From Rhodococcus sp. HNM0563 (lineage in GTDB: Bacteria; Actinomycetota; Actinomycetes; Mycobacteriales; Mycobacteriaceae), in the NCBI RefSeq assembly GCF_012726195.1, contig NZ_JAASAF010000002.1:441965-505964 (forward strand): 64,000 nucleotides of DNA, read 5' to 3'. The number at the start of each line of letters is the position of its first letter. Within the stretch, counting starts at the first letter, position 1. The notes below the pieces were generated by a model. That model saw only the letters and a program-made list of their open reading frames with translations, was not told the DNA's origin and made no database searches. Below are positions 15,150-22,266 of this stretch, in pieces. The position numbers and the translations under genes are program-made.

Positions 15150-15752
15150 TCAGTTCTCCTGTGCGGTGCGCGAACTCGGGGTGCTGGTGCGGGTGGTGCG
15201 CGACAACCCGAGGACGGTGCCGTCGTCGGCGACGAGCAGAATGTCGATGCCTGCGGGGAAGTCGGCGACGGCGACAGAGCGGGCGTCGCGCAGTGTTGCG
15301 TCGAAGCCCAGCGGTGCGATGGTCTCGGTGCCGTTCACACCGGGCCCGGTGAGTTCGACGGGCGCTCCCCCCTCGAGGGAAGGCACCGAGCAGATCACCG
15401 TCGAAGCGGATTCCGGTGACAATGCGGTGCCGCGTGCGGCGGAGAGCAGTTCGTCGGCGGTGGGGGGACGAAGCGCGGTGATGTACTTCGCCTCGCCGAG
15501 AACCGCGACGGGGGCGCCGGTCGCGACGGTGAGTACCTTGAGCCAATCGGATCCGTCTTCGAGTACGGCGACGCCGGTTTCGAGGTCGGCGAGGGCGAGT
15601 GCGGGAAGCAGGGCGGGCGGAAAGTCCGTCGACGGAAACGTCTGCGGCAGGCCGGGGCGACTGAATGCCTGGAGCATCGCACGGTAGACCTGCTGTGCAA
15701 CAACGGGGTCGAGCCCGATACCCAAGACCTTGTCGGTGGCGGAGAGGGTCAC
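15150..15752 (-). CDS. phnH: C-P lyase subunit
   Basis: A 200-residue PhnH protein, a non-catalytic-looking but essential part of the PhnGHIJ core. Diagnostic parts are VAQQVYRAMLQAFSRPGLPQTF at the N terminus, LLPALALADLETGVAV, then LTGPGVNGTETIAPLGF near the C-terminal half. The C terminus ends in a Ser/Thr-rich tail. The GTG at 15752 was chosen because it overlaps the phnG stop (GTGA) and begins the conserved VTLSATDKVLGIGLDPV start. The gene lies between phnG and phnI with almost no spacing. Confidence 0.92.
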   Translation of the reverse strand: MTLSATDKVLGIGLDPVVAQQVYRAMLQAFSRPGLPQTFPSTDFPPALLPALALADLETGVAVLEDGSDWLKVLTVATGAPVAVLGEAKYITALRPPTADELLSAARGTALSPESASTVICSVPSLEGGAPVELTGPGVNGTETIAPLGFDATLRDARSVAVADFPAGIDILLVADDGTVLGLSRTTRTSTPSSRTAQEN

Positions 15753-16186
15753 GTCAGCTCCTCGAATTGAACGATGGTGGGGGCGATGTGTGCCCATTCC
15801 TCGGCGTCGGCGCGAGCGAGCTCGGCTTCCATGCGGGCGCACAGCTCGAGTACCTGATCGGCGTTCGGCCGGTTTCCAGCGACCTCGGCGTCGCACACGG
15901 CGGCGGCGAGGACCGCGGCGCGGTCGTCGCCCATGCGCATGGCCCAGCCGCGGGTGTCGTCGAGCCGTACTTCTGCGTGGCATGCCAGGACATTGCCGAG
16001 GAAGAAGCGGGCGTGACCGATGGGTTCACGAACCTGGGTGGCAATGCACCCGATCTCCGGGGTGGTCAGGACGGTCAGCGCCGCACCATCGGACAGGCAC
16101 ATGTCGGCTGCACCCACCAGATCCTGCTCGGGGGCCGCGGCGAGCAGCTCGGCGAGCCGCTCCCGGGTGTAGGTGTGGGTCGTCAT
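15749..16186 (-). CDS. phnG: C-P lyase subunit
   Basis: A 145-residue PhnG protein, part of the C-P lyase core and of the nucleosidase step with PhnI. Visible blocks are RERLAELLAAAPEQDL, the strand EIGCIATQVREPIGHARFFLGNVL and ECAR-like residues in RLDDTRGWAMRMGDDRAAVLAAAV; the last is the PhnG hallmark (RG-x-A-x-GD-x4-A). It overlaps phnF (TGATG) upstream and phnH (GTGA) downstream, so it should be cotranslated with both. Confidence 0.92.
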   Translation of the reverse strand: MTTHTYTRERLAELLAAAPEQDLVGAADMCLSDGAALTVLTTPEIGCIATQVREPIGHARFFLGNVLACHAEVRLDDTRGWAMRMGDDRAAVLAAAVCDAEVAGNRPNADQVLELCARMEAELARADAEEWAHIAPTIVQFEELT

Positions 16187-16941
16187 CAGTTTCCTTCACA
16201 GGTCGAAACGGGAGGATGGTCGCCGATCTCCATGACCACGCGGATCATGTCGGCGCGCGTCCAGGAGGAGCTGTAGGTGACGGCGACGCCGGTTTCGGCG
16301 TCACGGTTGATGCTTTCGATGATCCAGATGGGAGCGACGTAGGTCATCTCGAGCGCTGTGCAGATCTCGGGTGGCGGCAGTTCCATCGAGGTGCGGCACC
16401 ACGACCGCACGACGTCGAATCTGCCCATCTGACGTAGGAGTTCGTCGAGCGACTCCTCCACGCGCATGGCGGAACCGAGCTCGGTGACAGCCTCACACCG
16501 CACCCACTCCTCTCCGAGCGCGGCCACCTGGTCGTCGACGTAACGCAGCCGGCGCATGTAGTGGGCGGGAGTTCCGGATTCGATTCCGAGGTAGTGCGCG
16601 CTGGATTCCGGAATCGGGCGGACCTCGGACAGCAGTACGGTCGAACGCGGCACCGCTCCTGCCGCTTCGACGGTCCGATGCCACGACGGTCGTTTCTCTT
16701 TTGAGACGACGTAGTCGATGCGGCGGTTGACGTAGGTGCCCGAGCCGCGGAGCCTGCGGACGAGTCCGCGACGCTCCAGCTCCTGGACCGCCGAGCGGGC
16801 AGATGCCCGTCCCACGCCGAACCGTGCCATCAGCTCGTGCTCGCTCGCGAGTTTGGTGCCCGGTTCCAGCTGGGCGATCTCGTCTGCGAGCTCACCGGCG
16901 ATCTTGTGGTAACCGTTGCGCTCCGTCACGCTATCGACCAT
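16186..16941 (-). CDS. phnF: GntR/HutC-family regulator of the phn operon
   Basis: A 251-residue regulator. The N-terminal winged helix-turn-helix (about 10-75) contains ASEHELMARFGVGRASARSAV and ends RRLRGSGTYVNRR; the rest is a UTRA ligand-binding domain with VAALGEEWVRCE and ENN-like late strands. This architecture and the first position in a phn operon match PhnF. It most likely represses its own operon and is relieved by phosphonate, phosphate or a related ligand. A perfect inverted repeat (16950-16967) lies 9 bp upstream of the ATG. The stop overlaps the phnG start. Confidence 0.9.
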   Translation of the reverse strand: MVDSVTERNGYHKIAGELADEIAQLEPGTKLASEHELMARFGVGRASARSAVQELERRGLVRRLRGSGTYVNRRIDYVVSKEKRPSWHRTVEAAGAVPRSTVLLSEVRPIPESSAHYLGIESGTPAHYMRRLRYVDDQVAALGEEWVRCEAVTELGSAMRVEESLDELLRQMGRFDVVRSWCRTSMELPPPEICTALEMTYVAPIWIIESINRDAETGVAVTYSSSWTRADMIRVVMEIGDHPPVSTCEGN

Positions 16942-16949
16942 GGTCGAGC

Positions 16950-16967
16950 AAGTTGTACGGGCAACTT
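16950..16967. promoter_or_regulatory. probable PhnF operator
   Basis: AAGTTG (16950-16955) and CAACTT (16962-16967) are a perfect inverted repeat with a 6-base centre, directly upstream of phnF. GntR/HutC proteins bind symmetric GT...AC sites of this size, so autoregulation of the phn operon is the simplest reading. Confidence 0.5.
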
Positions 16968-17175
16968 CACGTCAGGTAACCGGAATGGAAACGCAGCTGA
17001 ACGACTGGGTCAGTTGTTCGCGCCGATGACGCAGGCACGAATAGTTGTGGCGCTAAATATCATTTCGGCATCGGAAGTGGACGGGGTCGGCCACGCTCCC
17101 ATACAGTGGCGCCCGTCGCTTTGACGCGACGCTTCTTCCTGGAAGTCCTCCCCGACACAGGAGATGCAGTTCAGG

Positions 17176-17213
17176 GCCCCGCCGGCTCCTCCCCCTCAAT
17201 TCGCCGGCGGGGC
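17176..17213 (-). terminator. hairpin terminator
   Basis: GCCCCGCCGGC (17176-17186) pairs perfectly with GCCGGCGGGGC (17203-17213) around a 16-base pyrimidine-rich loop. It lies 135 bp beyond the stop of the small zinc-ribbon gene (17348) on the minus strand and upstream of the phn operon, which it would insulate. Apart from this hairpin and the phnF operator, 16942-17347 shows no gene that I can support. Confidence 0.6.
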
Positions 17214-17347
17214 TCCCCTACCAGTCGCCCGGCCTCCCCGACGGCCTGCGCAGCGGCTCTGAACCTCCCCGACTCCGAACCGGCCACTGGCGGCGACTGC
17301 TGTTCGACCATAAAACAATCTGCTCACTCTTGTGCACTGAATAGCGG

Positions 17348-17563
17348 TCATCGTTCGTCGAATGCACGGAGGCGGCATGTCGATCCCATCGGCGGCGAGT
17401 AGATGGTTGCGTCGCACGCTCGGCAGGTATGTGTGCGGTGTCTGCTGCCGCAATTACACGCTTGCGATCCCACCAGCACCCGATCGGGGCCGAGTTCATG
17501 CCCGTTCGGACAGCGCGAAGGCGCAGGCTCCGCCCATCCACCGGCAGTTCGATACAGCTTCAC
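17348..17563 (-). CDS. small zinc-ribbon-like protein
   Basis: A 71-residue protein with six Cys and several His arranged as CPNGHEL...CNCG...HTCRAC...STC, a pattern typical of small zinc-ribbon proteins. I recall near-identical short proteins (RCPNGH, GRVLVG, CRTC blocks) in rhodococci and mycobacteria, always annotated hypothetical. The start is GTG at 17563, preceded by no real Shine-Dalgarno but by a TATGAT -10 box 6 nt upstream, so the message is probably leaderless. It stands alone between the phn operon and a stretch without recognisable genes. Function is unknown; nucleic-acid or metal binding is a guess. Confidence 0.65.
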   Translation of the reverse strand: MKLYRTAGGWAEPAPSRCPNGHELGPDRVLVGSQACNCGSRHRTHTCRACDATIYSPPMGSTCRLRAFDER

Positions 17564-17569
17564 CTATCG

Positions 17570-17597
17570 ATCATACGTTCGATCGTTGCAGCGTCAC
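17570..17597 (-). promoter_or_regulatory. probable promoter of the zinc-ribbon gene
   Basis: Reading the minus strand, GTGACG (17597-17592) is followed after 16 bp by TATGAT (17575-17570), close to TTGACA/TATAAT. The predicted start of transcription coincides with the GTG start codon at 17563, fitting leaderless expression. Confidence 0.45.
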
Positions 17598-17764
17598 CCG
17601 CACGTGGCGTTTCCGGGGCCGCATGCGGGATCCACCAGAGTCAGGACACGACGCTCCAGAGTGCCGACATCAGGAAAAACCCTGCCCCGTCCGCGATCCC
17701 ACGCCGTCACGTCGTCGATCCGAACTCCGGCAACAGCCTGGAGACGAGGTTTCGCGAATGAAGG

Positions 17765-17800
17765 AAGCCCCGCCGATCGTGGTGGGGATCGGCGGGGCTT
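17765..17800. terminator. long perfect hairpin in a gene-poor stretch
   Basis: AAGCCCCGCCGATC (17765-17778) pairs with all 14 bases of GATCGGCGGGGCTT (17787-17800) around an 8-base loop. No coding region clearly ends here on either strand, so it either ends an unrecognised transcript or is a stable RNA structure. The surrounding 17564-18071 holds no gene I can support, only this hairpin, a weaker one (17838-17868) and a 12-bp palindrome at 17898. Confidence 0.5.
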
Positions 17801-17897
17801 CGACGCAGGCCGGAGATGGGGGGTACCGGCCCGCGCGGTCGTCCTCGCAGGGGGGACAGGAGGACGACTCGTTTCGGAGTCTATCGACCAAGATTGC

Positions 17898-17909
17898 TAC
17901 TCGCGAGTA
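17898..17909. promoter_or_regulatory. perfect 12-bp palindrome TACTCGCGAGTA
   Basis: The site is fully symmetric and lies 163 bp upstream of the small secreted-protein gene. The half-site CGAGTA recurs in the region upstream of fadE5 (GGCGAGTAAC and GACGAGTAAT at 57605-57636), which suggests one TetR-like regulator could bind both. This is inference from similarity only. Confidence 0.35.
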
Positions 17910-18071
17910 TTACCGGAAAACTACCCGACTGGGCAGGTAAGTCGTCCGGTCTGCGTGGAGTGCCCGAAACCGGGTCACCAACCGGAAGCAAGATTTTCAC
18001 TCGGCCAGCAAATCGAGTCCGGGTCTGCTTATGTGGCACTTGCGACGGCCGACAACACCCGCAGGTTCGGC

Positions 18072-18239
18072 ATGCGGCCCGTGCTCGCGACGGCATCGGC
18101 GGCGATGATTCTCCTCGCGTGCCCGGCTCTCGCATGCGCACAGGATCCGGCCGCGCCTGAATCCGACGCCGCCACAACGAATCCCTCCCCCGCTGTGCCG
18201 TATTGGTTTCCGCCGATTGCTCCCAGTGTGATCGGGTGA
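18072..18239 (+). CDS. small secreted proline-rich peptide
   Basis: A 55-residue open frame starting at ATG 18072. It begins MRPVLATASAAMILLACPALACAQ, a convincing signal peptide with a cleavage site after ACA, and leaves a short mature peptide rich in Pro, Ala and Thr ending PYWFPPIAPSVIG. This is the style of small exported mycobacterial/rhodococcal proteins. The ribosome site is poor, and the frame is open far upstream, so the start is uncertain. It has no operon partners; dcd is convergent downstream. Function is unknown, and it may not be real. Confidence 0.4.
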   Translation: MRPVLATASAAMILLACPALACAQDPAAPESDAATTNPSPAVPYWFPPIAPSVIG

Positions 18240-18464
18240 TGGCGCGCAGCGGCATCGAAGACCGCGTCGATCGCCGTGAAGTCGACCGTCCCGTGTCGCG
18301 ATGGATGGCGTGTGACTGAAACGCGTCGAAGCGAGTGAGCGAACTCGGCGGAAGTGAACCGAAGAAGGCATCCGGGTCGACCTGAGCACCGCAACCCTCG
18401 AACCTTCCGGAGGAGACCGGCGCGGTGAGAGATCCTGCCCGGACGAACGCCGGCGCCGCCGTAC

Positions 18465-19055
18465 TCAGCTGGGACGCGCGTCGGGATGCTCGTGCACGAA
18501 GTTCAGGTACGCCTTCGACGGCGTCGGGCCCCGCTGGCCCTGATATTTCGAGCCCACCTGCGCGCTGCCATACGGGTGCTCGGCCGGACTCGTCAGCCGG
18601 AACAGACACAACTGCCCGATCTTCATTCCCGGCCACAACGTGATCGGCAGGTTCGCGACATTCGACAGCTCGAGGGTGATGTGGCCGTCGAAGCCCGGGT
18701 CGATGAATCCCGCCGTCGAATGCGTGAGCAGGCCGAGGCGCCCGAGCGACGACTTACCTTCGAGCCGGCCCGCGAGATCGGACGGCAGTGAGCAGCGTTC
18801 CATCGTCGAACCGAGGACGAACTCCCCCGGGTGCAGCACAAATGACTCGTTCTGGGGAACCTCGACCAGCGAGGTGAGCTCGTCCTGCTGTCTTGCGGGG
18901 TCGATGTGGGTGTAGCGGGTGTTGTTGAAGACGCGGAACAGACTGTCCAGGCGCACATCGACGCTCGACGGCTGCACGAGGTCCGGGTCGTAGGGGTCGA
19001 TCCCCAGATGTCCGGAGGCGATCTGGGCGCGGATGTCGCGATCGGAGAGCAGCAC
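18465..19055 (-). CDS. dcd: dCTP deaminase (probably bifunctional dCTP deaminase/dUTPase)
   Basis: A 196-residue trimeric-fold enzyme that deaminates dCTP to dUTP and, in actinobacteria, may also cleave dUTP to dUMP for thymidylate synthesis. The start [12 protein letters not shown], the block [12 protein letters not shown], the signature [26 protein letters not shown] (contains the catalytic Glu in [16 protein letters not shown]) and the [14 protein letters not shown] tail are all typical. Length equals M. tuberculosis Dcd (about 190). No partner genes are linked; a TetR gene lies 32 bp upstream on the same strand. Confidence 0.95.
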   Translation of the reverse strand: MLLSDRDIRAQIASGHLGIDPYDPDLVQPSSVDVRLDSLFRVFNNTRYTHIDPARQQDELTSLVEVPQNESFVLHPGEFVLGSTMERCSLPSDLAGRLEGKSSLGRLGLLTHSTAGFIDPGFDGHITLELSNVANLPITLWPGMKIGQLCLFRLTSPAEHPYGSAQVGSKYQGQRGPTPSKAYLNFVHEHPDARPS

Positions 19056-19087
19056 GGATAGAGGTTAACAACCTCGCTTGTGGGAGC

Positions 19088-19711
19088 TCAGCTCCTGTTC
19101 AGGTGGGAGGCCATCGCGAGGAGCAGCTCGGTGCACTCCTCGATCACGTCGTCCCGGCTCAACGGCACGGTTTCGTCGAGCCACGCGGTAAGCGCTTGGG
19201 CGAGACCACCGACGACGTAGTGGGCGGCCAGATCCAGGCGCGGACTCGGTTCGACCTCGTAGAAGTCCTCGGCTTGCAGCATCACCAGGCCCGCGAACAT
19301 CCGGGTCGAGTCGAGTCGCCGCTTTGCGAGCTGGGGGTTGGCCTGACTGACGGAGAACAGCATGCGGCCGAGCCTGGGATCCTCGCCGATCTCGTGGACG
19401 ATGTTCTCGACACACGCTCGGACGAGCGCCCGGTCCTCACGGGGCGCCGCGGCTATTGCCGCCAGCGTGCTTTCTGCGATGCGCTGGACAACGTAGTCGT
19501 ACACCGCTCCGGTCAGCTCGTCGCGGTCGGCGAAGCTCTCGTAGAAGTATCGCGATGCGAGGCCTGCGAGTTTGCAGACGCCGCGGACGGACAGAGTTGC
19601 GTCGCCGTCGGCAGCTCCGAGCAGGTCGAGGCCGGCGTCGATCAGCTTGGCCCTTCGGTCTGCCAATCGTTCCTCGCCAGCGCGTCCACCGTAGATCCGT
19701 CCTGTCGCCAT
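19088..19711 (-). CDS. TetR-family transcriptional regulator
   Basis: A 207-residue regulator. It begins ATGRIYGGRAGEERLADRRAKLIDAGLDLLG, and the helix-turn-helix SVRGVCKLAGLASRYFYESF occupies about residues 40-62. The remainder is helical, with the YVVGGLAQALTAWLDE segment found in many actinobacterial TetR proteins. It diverges from the DUF2236 oxygenase-like gene across 89 bp containing AGTC/GACT and TTACG/CGTAA symmetric halves, so it probably controls that gene and itself. The ligand is unknown. Confidence 0.88.
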   Translation of the reverse strand: MATGRIYGGRAGEERLADRRAKLIDAGLDLLGAADGDATLSVRGVCKLAGLASRYFYESFADRDELTGAVYDYVVQRIAESTLAAIAAAPREDRALVRACVENIVHEIGEDPRLGRMLFSVSQANPQLAKRRLDSTRMFAGLVMLQAEDFYEVEPSPRLDLAAHYVVGGLAQALTAWLDETVPLSRDDVIEECTELLLAMASHLNRS

Positions 19712-19800
19712 GCAGACATCATCTCAGCAATGGTCCTTTACGCCCGACTTTCATCTGAGTACAGTCGTAAGCAATTTGCGATCTCAGAGGAGAGCTCAGC

Positions 19801-20622
19801 ATGGCCACGATCGAAGAACCCGCAGATCTCGATGACGCGATGGACGGCATCGGCCTAGCCGCAGGCGCTGCGAACATCATCATGCAATTGTCGTGGCCGG
19901 GGGTCGGCTACGGCGTTTTCGAAAGCCGCGTCGAGTCGGGCCGCCTGTTCGACCATCCGTACAAACGGAGCCGCACCACCCTCGGCTACCTCGCTGTCGC
20001 AGCCAAGGGCACCGACGAAGAGAAACGGCTGTTCCGCAACGGCGTGAACAAGGCGCACGCCCAGGTTCGCTCGACCGGAGCAAGTCCCGTCAAATACAAC
20101 GCGTTCGATCCCGAACTCCAATTGTGGGTGGCCGCGTGCATCTACCGCGGATTCGAGGACGTGCATCGCGCGCTGTACGGGCCGATCCCCGAACATGCCG
20201 TCGACTACTTCTATCAGCGCGGCGCAACCTTCGGTACAACACTGCAGGTCAAACCGGACATGTGGCCGGCCGACCGCGAACTGTTCGAGGAGTACTGGAA
20301 CGAAGGTCTCGCCAAGGTCCACATCGACGACGTCATCCGCGAACACCTGATTTCCATCGCGCGGATGGAGTTCCTCCCCAAGCCCGTGTCGCTGGTGGCA
20401 GGTCCGATCAACATGTTCCTCACCGCAGGATTCCTGCCGCAGCGATTCCGCGACGAGATGATGCTGGCGTGGACACCTCGCGACCAGCGTCGGTTCGACC
20501 GCGTGATGCGCGCCATCGGCAAGGTCAACAAGCGACTTCCGCTCGCGGTGCGCGAAGCGCCGTACCGACTGCTCCTCGCCGACATGCGGTGGCGAATCAA
20601 GGCCGGACGCGCGTTGGTATAG
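19801..20622 (+). CDS. MpaB/DUF2236-family oxygenase-like protein
   Basis: A 273-residue protein of the DUF2236 (ER_Cat/MpaB-like, latex-clearing-protein-related) family. The recognisable stretch is PGVGYGVFESRVESGRLFDHPYKRSRTTLGYLAVAAKG, then NGVNKAHAQV with the family His, the helix LWVAACIYRGFEDVH and a late PINMFLTAGFLP. Members bind haem in the Lcp branch; here the haem-ligand identity cannot be confirmed. The ATG at 19801 is preceded by AGAGGAGAGC. Divergent from a TetR gene that likely regulates it. Substrate is unknown. Confidence 0.85.
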   Translation: MATIEEPADLDDAMDGIGLAAGAANIIMQLSWPGVGYGVFESRVESGRLFDHPYKRSRTTLGYLAVAAKGTDEEKRLFRNGVNKAHAQVRSTGASPVKYNAFDPELQLWVAACIYRGFEDVHRALYGPIPEHAVDYFYQRGATFGTTLQVKPDMWPADRELFEEYWNEGLAKVHIDDVIREHLISIARMEFLPKPVSLVAGPINMFLTAGFLPQRFRDEMMLAWTPRDQRRFDRVMRAIGKVNKRLPLAVREAPYRLLLADMRWRIKAGRALV

Positions 20623-20707
20623 CGGTGTGCAGTAGTCGCCGGAGAGTCTGCTACAGTTTGCTCCGAGCGAGGGCCGGAGCCGGTGAGAATCGGCAAAAGC
20701 CCAGCGT

Positions 20708-20778
20708 GCCGATGTAGTTCAATGGTAGAACATCAGCTTCCCAAGCTGAATACGCGGGTTCGATTCCCGTCATCGGCT
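20708..20778 (+). tRNA. tRNA-Gly (anticodon CCC)
   Basis: A 71-nt cloverleaf without encoded CCA. The acceptor stem is GCCGATG pairing with CATCGGC and a T discriminator. The anticodon arm TCAGC-TTCCCAA-GCTGA gives anticodon CCC, reading GGG. The T arm is CGGGTTCGATTCCCG. It lies 85 bp after the DUF2236 gene and marks the left edge of a decayed accessory island, a common integrase target. Confidence 0.95.
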
Positions 20779-20786
20779 CACACACA

Positions 20787-20830
20787 AAAGGCCCTGGTCA
20801 CCGATTGGATTCGGACCGACTGGGGCCTTT
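20787..20830 (+). terminator. terminator after tRNA-Gly
   Basis: AAAGGCCC (20787-20794) pairs with GGGCCTTT (20823-20830), with GGTC/GACC pairing inside, and the right arm ends in a T-run. It starts 8 nt after the tRNA. The next 271 bp to 21101 have no gene that I can support. Confidence 0.7.
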
Positions 20831-21101
20831 GTTGTCGGCACCGGTCAGCACTGCAGGTACGAGTCAGGTACAACTCCTGGCCCGGTACGTCCCGTACGAC
20901 TACTCCGGACATTCAGGCCATGGTTCACTTCACTCGCCGGGGGCATGTCCAGCGCCTATCGCCTGCTGCGCCTCGACTCGCCCGTCGGTTGATCGACTCT
21001 GGACCAATATCCGGCTCGGCGACATGCTCGGCGACATGCCGTAATCGACAACGCCGACGCGTCATTGCGGCTCGGACGCAGGTACAGCTCTCGCCGAGAC
21101 C

Positions 21102-21493
21102 GTGAGTGACTTCAGCAGGCTTGTACCCATTGTGGTGTTCGTGGACGATCCAAGCCGTTTTGCCGCCTTTTCACCGAGTACATACTCCTTTGATGACATT
21201 GTAAATCTGACCGCACGACAGGTCGCAGGGATTGCCACGATCACTGTTGTCGACCAATCAGCAGCCAACGCCTTCAGCCTGGCATTGGGAGACGAGCACG
21301 GTGTGCGTGACGGGGCATTCGTATCTACCTGAAAGATCTGAACCCTGCACAGAGGAACGACTCGTGGCGGCACCGTTGCGTTACCGAGATCGAGTGGCGT
21401 GTCGCCGAAGAGCGAGTAGCTGAAGCCATCGAGGACATGATCGACGAAGCTGGATACGAGAACATTACGGTCAAGTACGTCCCGCCGGAGTAG
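21102..21493 (+). pseudogene. frameshifted small gene on the island
   Basis: Starting at GTG 21102, a protein-like frame reads MSDFSRLVPIVVFVDDPSRF and on to DEHGVRDGAF, then stops at 21330. In another frame the text continues sensibly from about 21320 as RIYLKDLNPAQRNDSWRHRC and ends YENITVKYVPPE at 21493. One missing base near 21320 explains both halves; repaired, it would be about 130 residues. The GAFRIYL junction recalls a roughly 100-residue domain of uncharacterised accessory proteins (impression only). It lies 32 bp upstream of the Imm52-like gene and may once have been its partner. Confidence 0.55.
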
Positions 21494-21525
21494 CAGGCAA
21501 CCACAGGTAGACAGGGAGGAACACG

Positions 21526-22203
21526 GTGGTACTGGATTTCATTGGTGGCTGGGGCGGACGGGTCGAATCGCCTCGCGACGGTGCAGATCGCTTACAGCGC
21601 TCGCTACAGGAGATGCCCGACCTGTCCCATCTCTACTCTCCCTGGCTTCTCAACGGGGTCAAGGACGACGGCACCTTCGTGCATCTCCCGAATGACATCG
21701 ACGGCATCGAACAGGTAGTAGCCGACTCGATCCTCCGTGGAGACGATGGACTGGCCATGGTCAAGACCGGGTACACACCCGACTTAATCCGGATGTGCGA
21801 GGGTAGCTACCGCAAGTACTCGGTGCGTGTGGGATTCGACGGGACAGGATTGAAGAACCATGTCCACTTCTCCCTCGACGATCCCGCGGACGACGCTTCC
21901 GGTGTAATCGACCCAGCACTCGTTGCCGACCATCTCCATATCCTGGTCCGTGCATGGGAACCCGACTACATCTATGTCGCCCCCAAGAAGCACCGTCGGT
22001 CGATCGGCTGCAAACCCGGACAGATCTGCGCCGGCTGGCTCACCTACGTCAAGGACAACATCCCGCTAGACGAAACAGCACTCCGCGCCCACGCAATCGA
22101 GATCACCTCAGGAGACGGCGGTCGCTACATCCAGCTCAACGGAACCCCCACCACTTCCGACCTCGAGCAGGCCACCATTGTCCGACAAGCTTTGGGCTAC
22201 TGA
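21526..22203 (+). CDS. uncharacterised island protein, possibly Imm52-type immunity protein
   Basis: A 225-residue soluble protein. The GTG at 21526 has an excellent GGGAGG ribosome site. The N-terminal pattern W-GGRVES-x9-RL-x3-L-x12-SPWLLNG resembles the start of Imm52-type immunity proteins (W-x2-R-x-E-S-x3-CA...L), but I rate this as tentative. The middle has KYSVRVGFDGTGLKNHVHFSL and the end TTSDLEQATIVRQALGY. It sits between a frameshifted small gene and a Fic gene on a decayed island behind tRNA-Gly, so an interbacterial-conflict or phage-defence role is plausible but not shown. Confidence 0.5.
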   Translation: MVLDFIGGWGGRVESPRDGADRLQRSLQEMPDLSHLYSPWLLNGVKDDGTFVHLPNDIDGIEQVVADSILRGDDGLAMVKTGYTPDLIRMCEGSYRKYSVRVGFDGTGLKNHVHFSLDDPADDASGVIDPALVADHLHILVRAWEPDYIYVAPKKHRRSIGCKPGQICAGWLTYVKDNIPLDETALRAHAIEITSGDGGRYIQLNGTPTTSDLEQATIVRQALGY

Positions 22204-22266
22204 CGGAAACAGCCTTCGGACCGCGTACGGCTCCCTGCAGGACGCCCCACGAGCGTCAAATTCAAG

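Noticed and set aside
17403-18239. A long frame leading into the small secreted peptide
   Set aside because: The upstream portion looks random; only the part from 18072 has signal-peptide character.
18029-18394. Minus-strand 121-codon frame between the peptide gene and dcd
   Set aside because: Parts look protein-like, but it lies opposite the secreted-peptide frame and has no family match or ribosome site.
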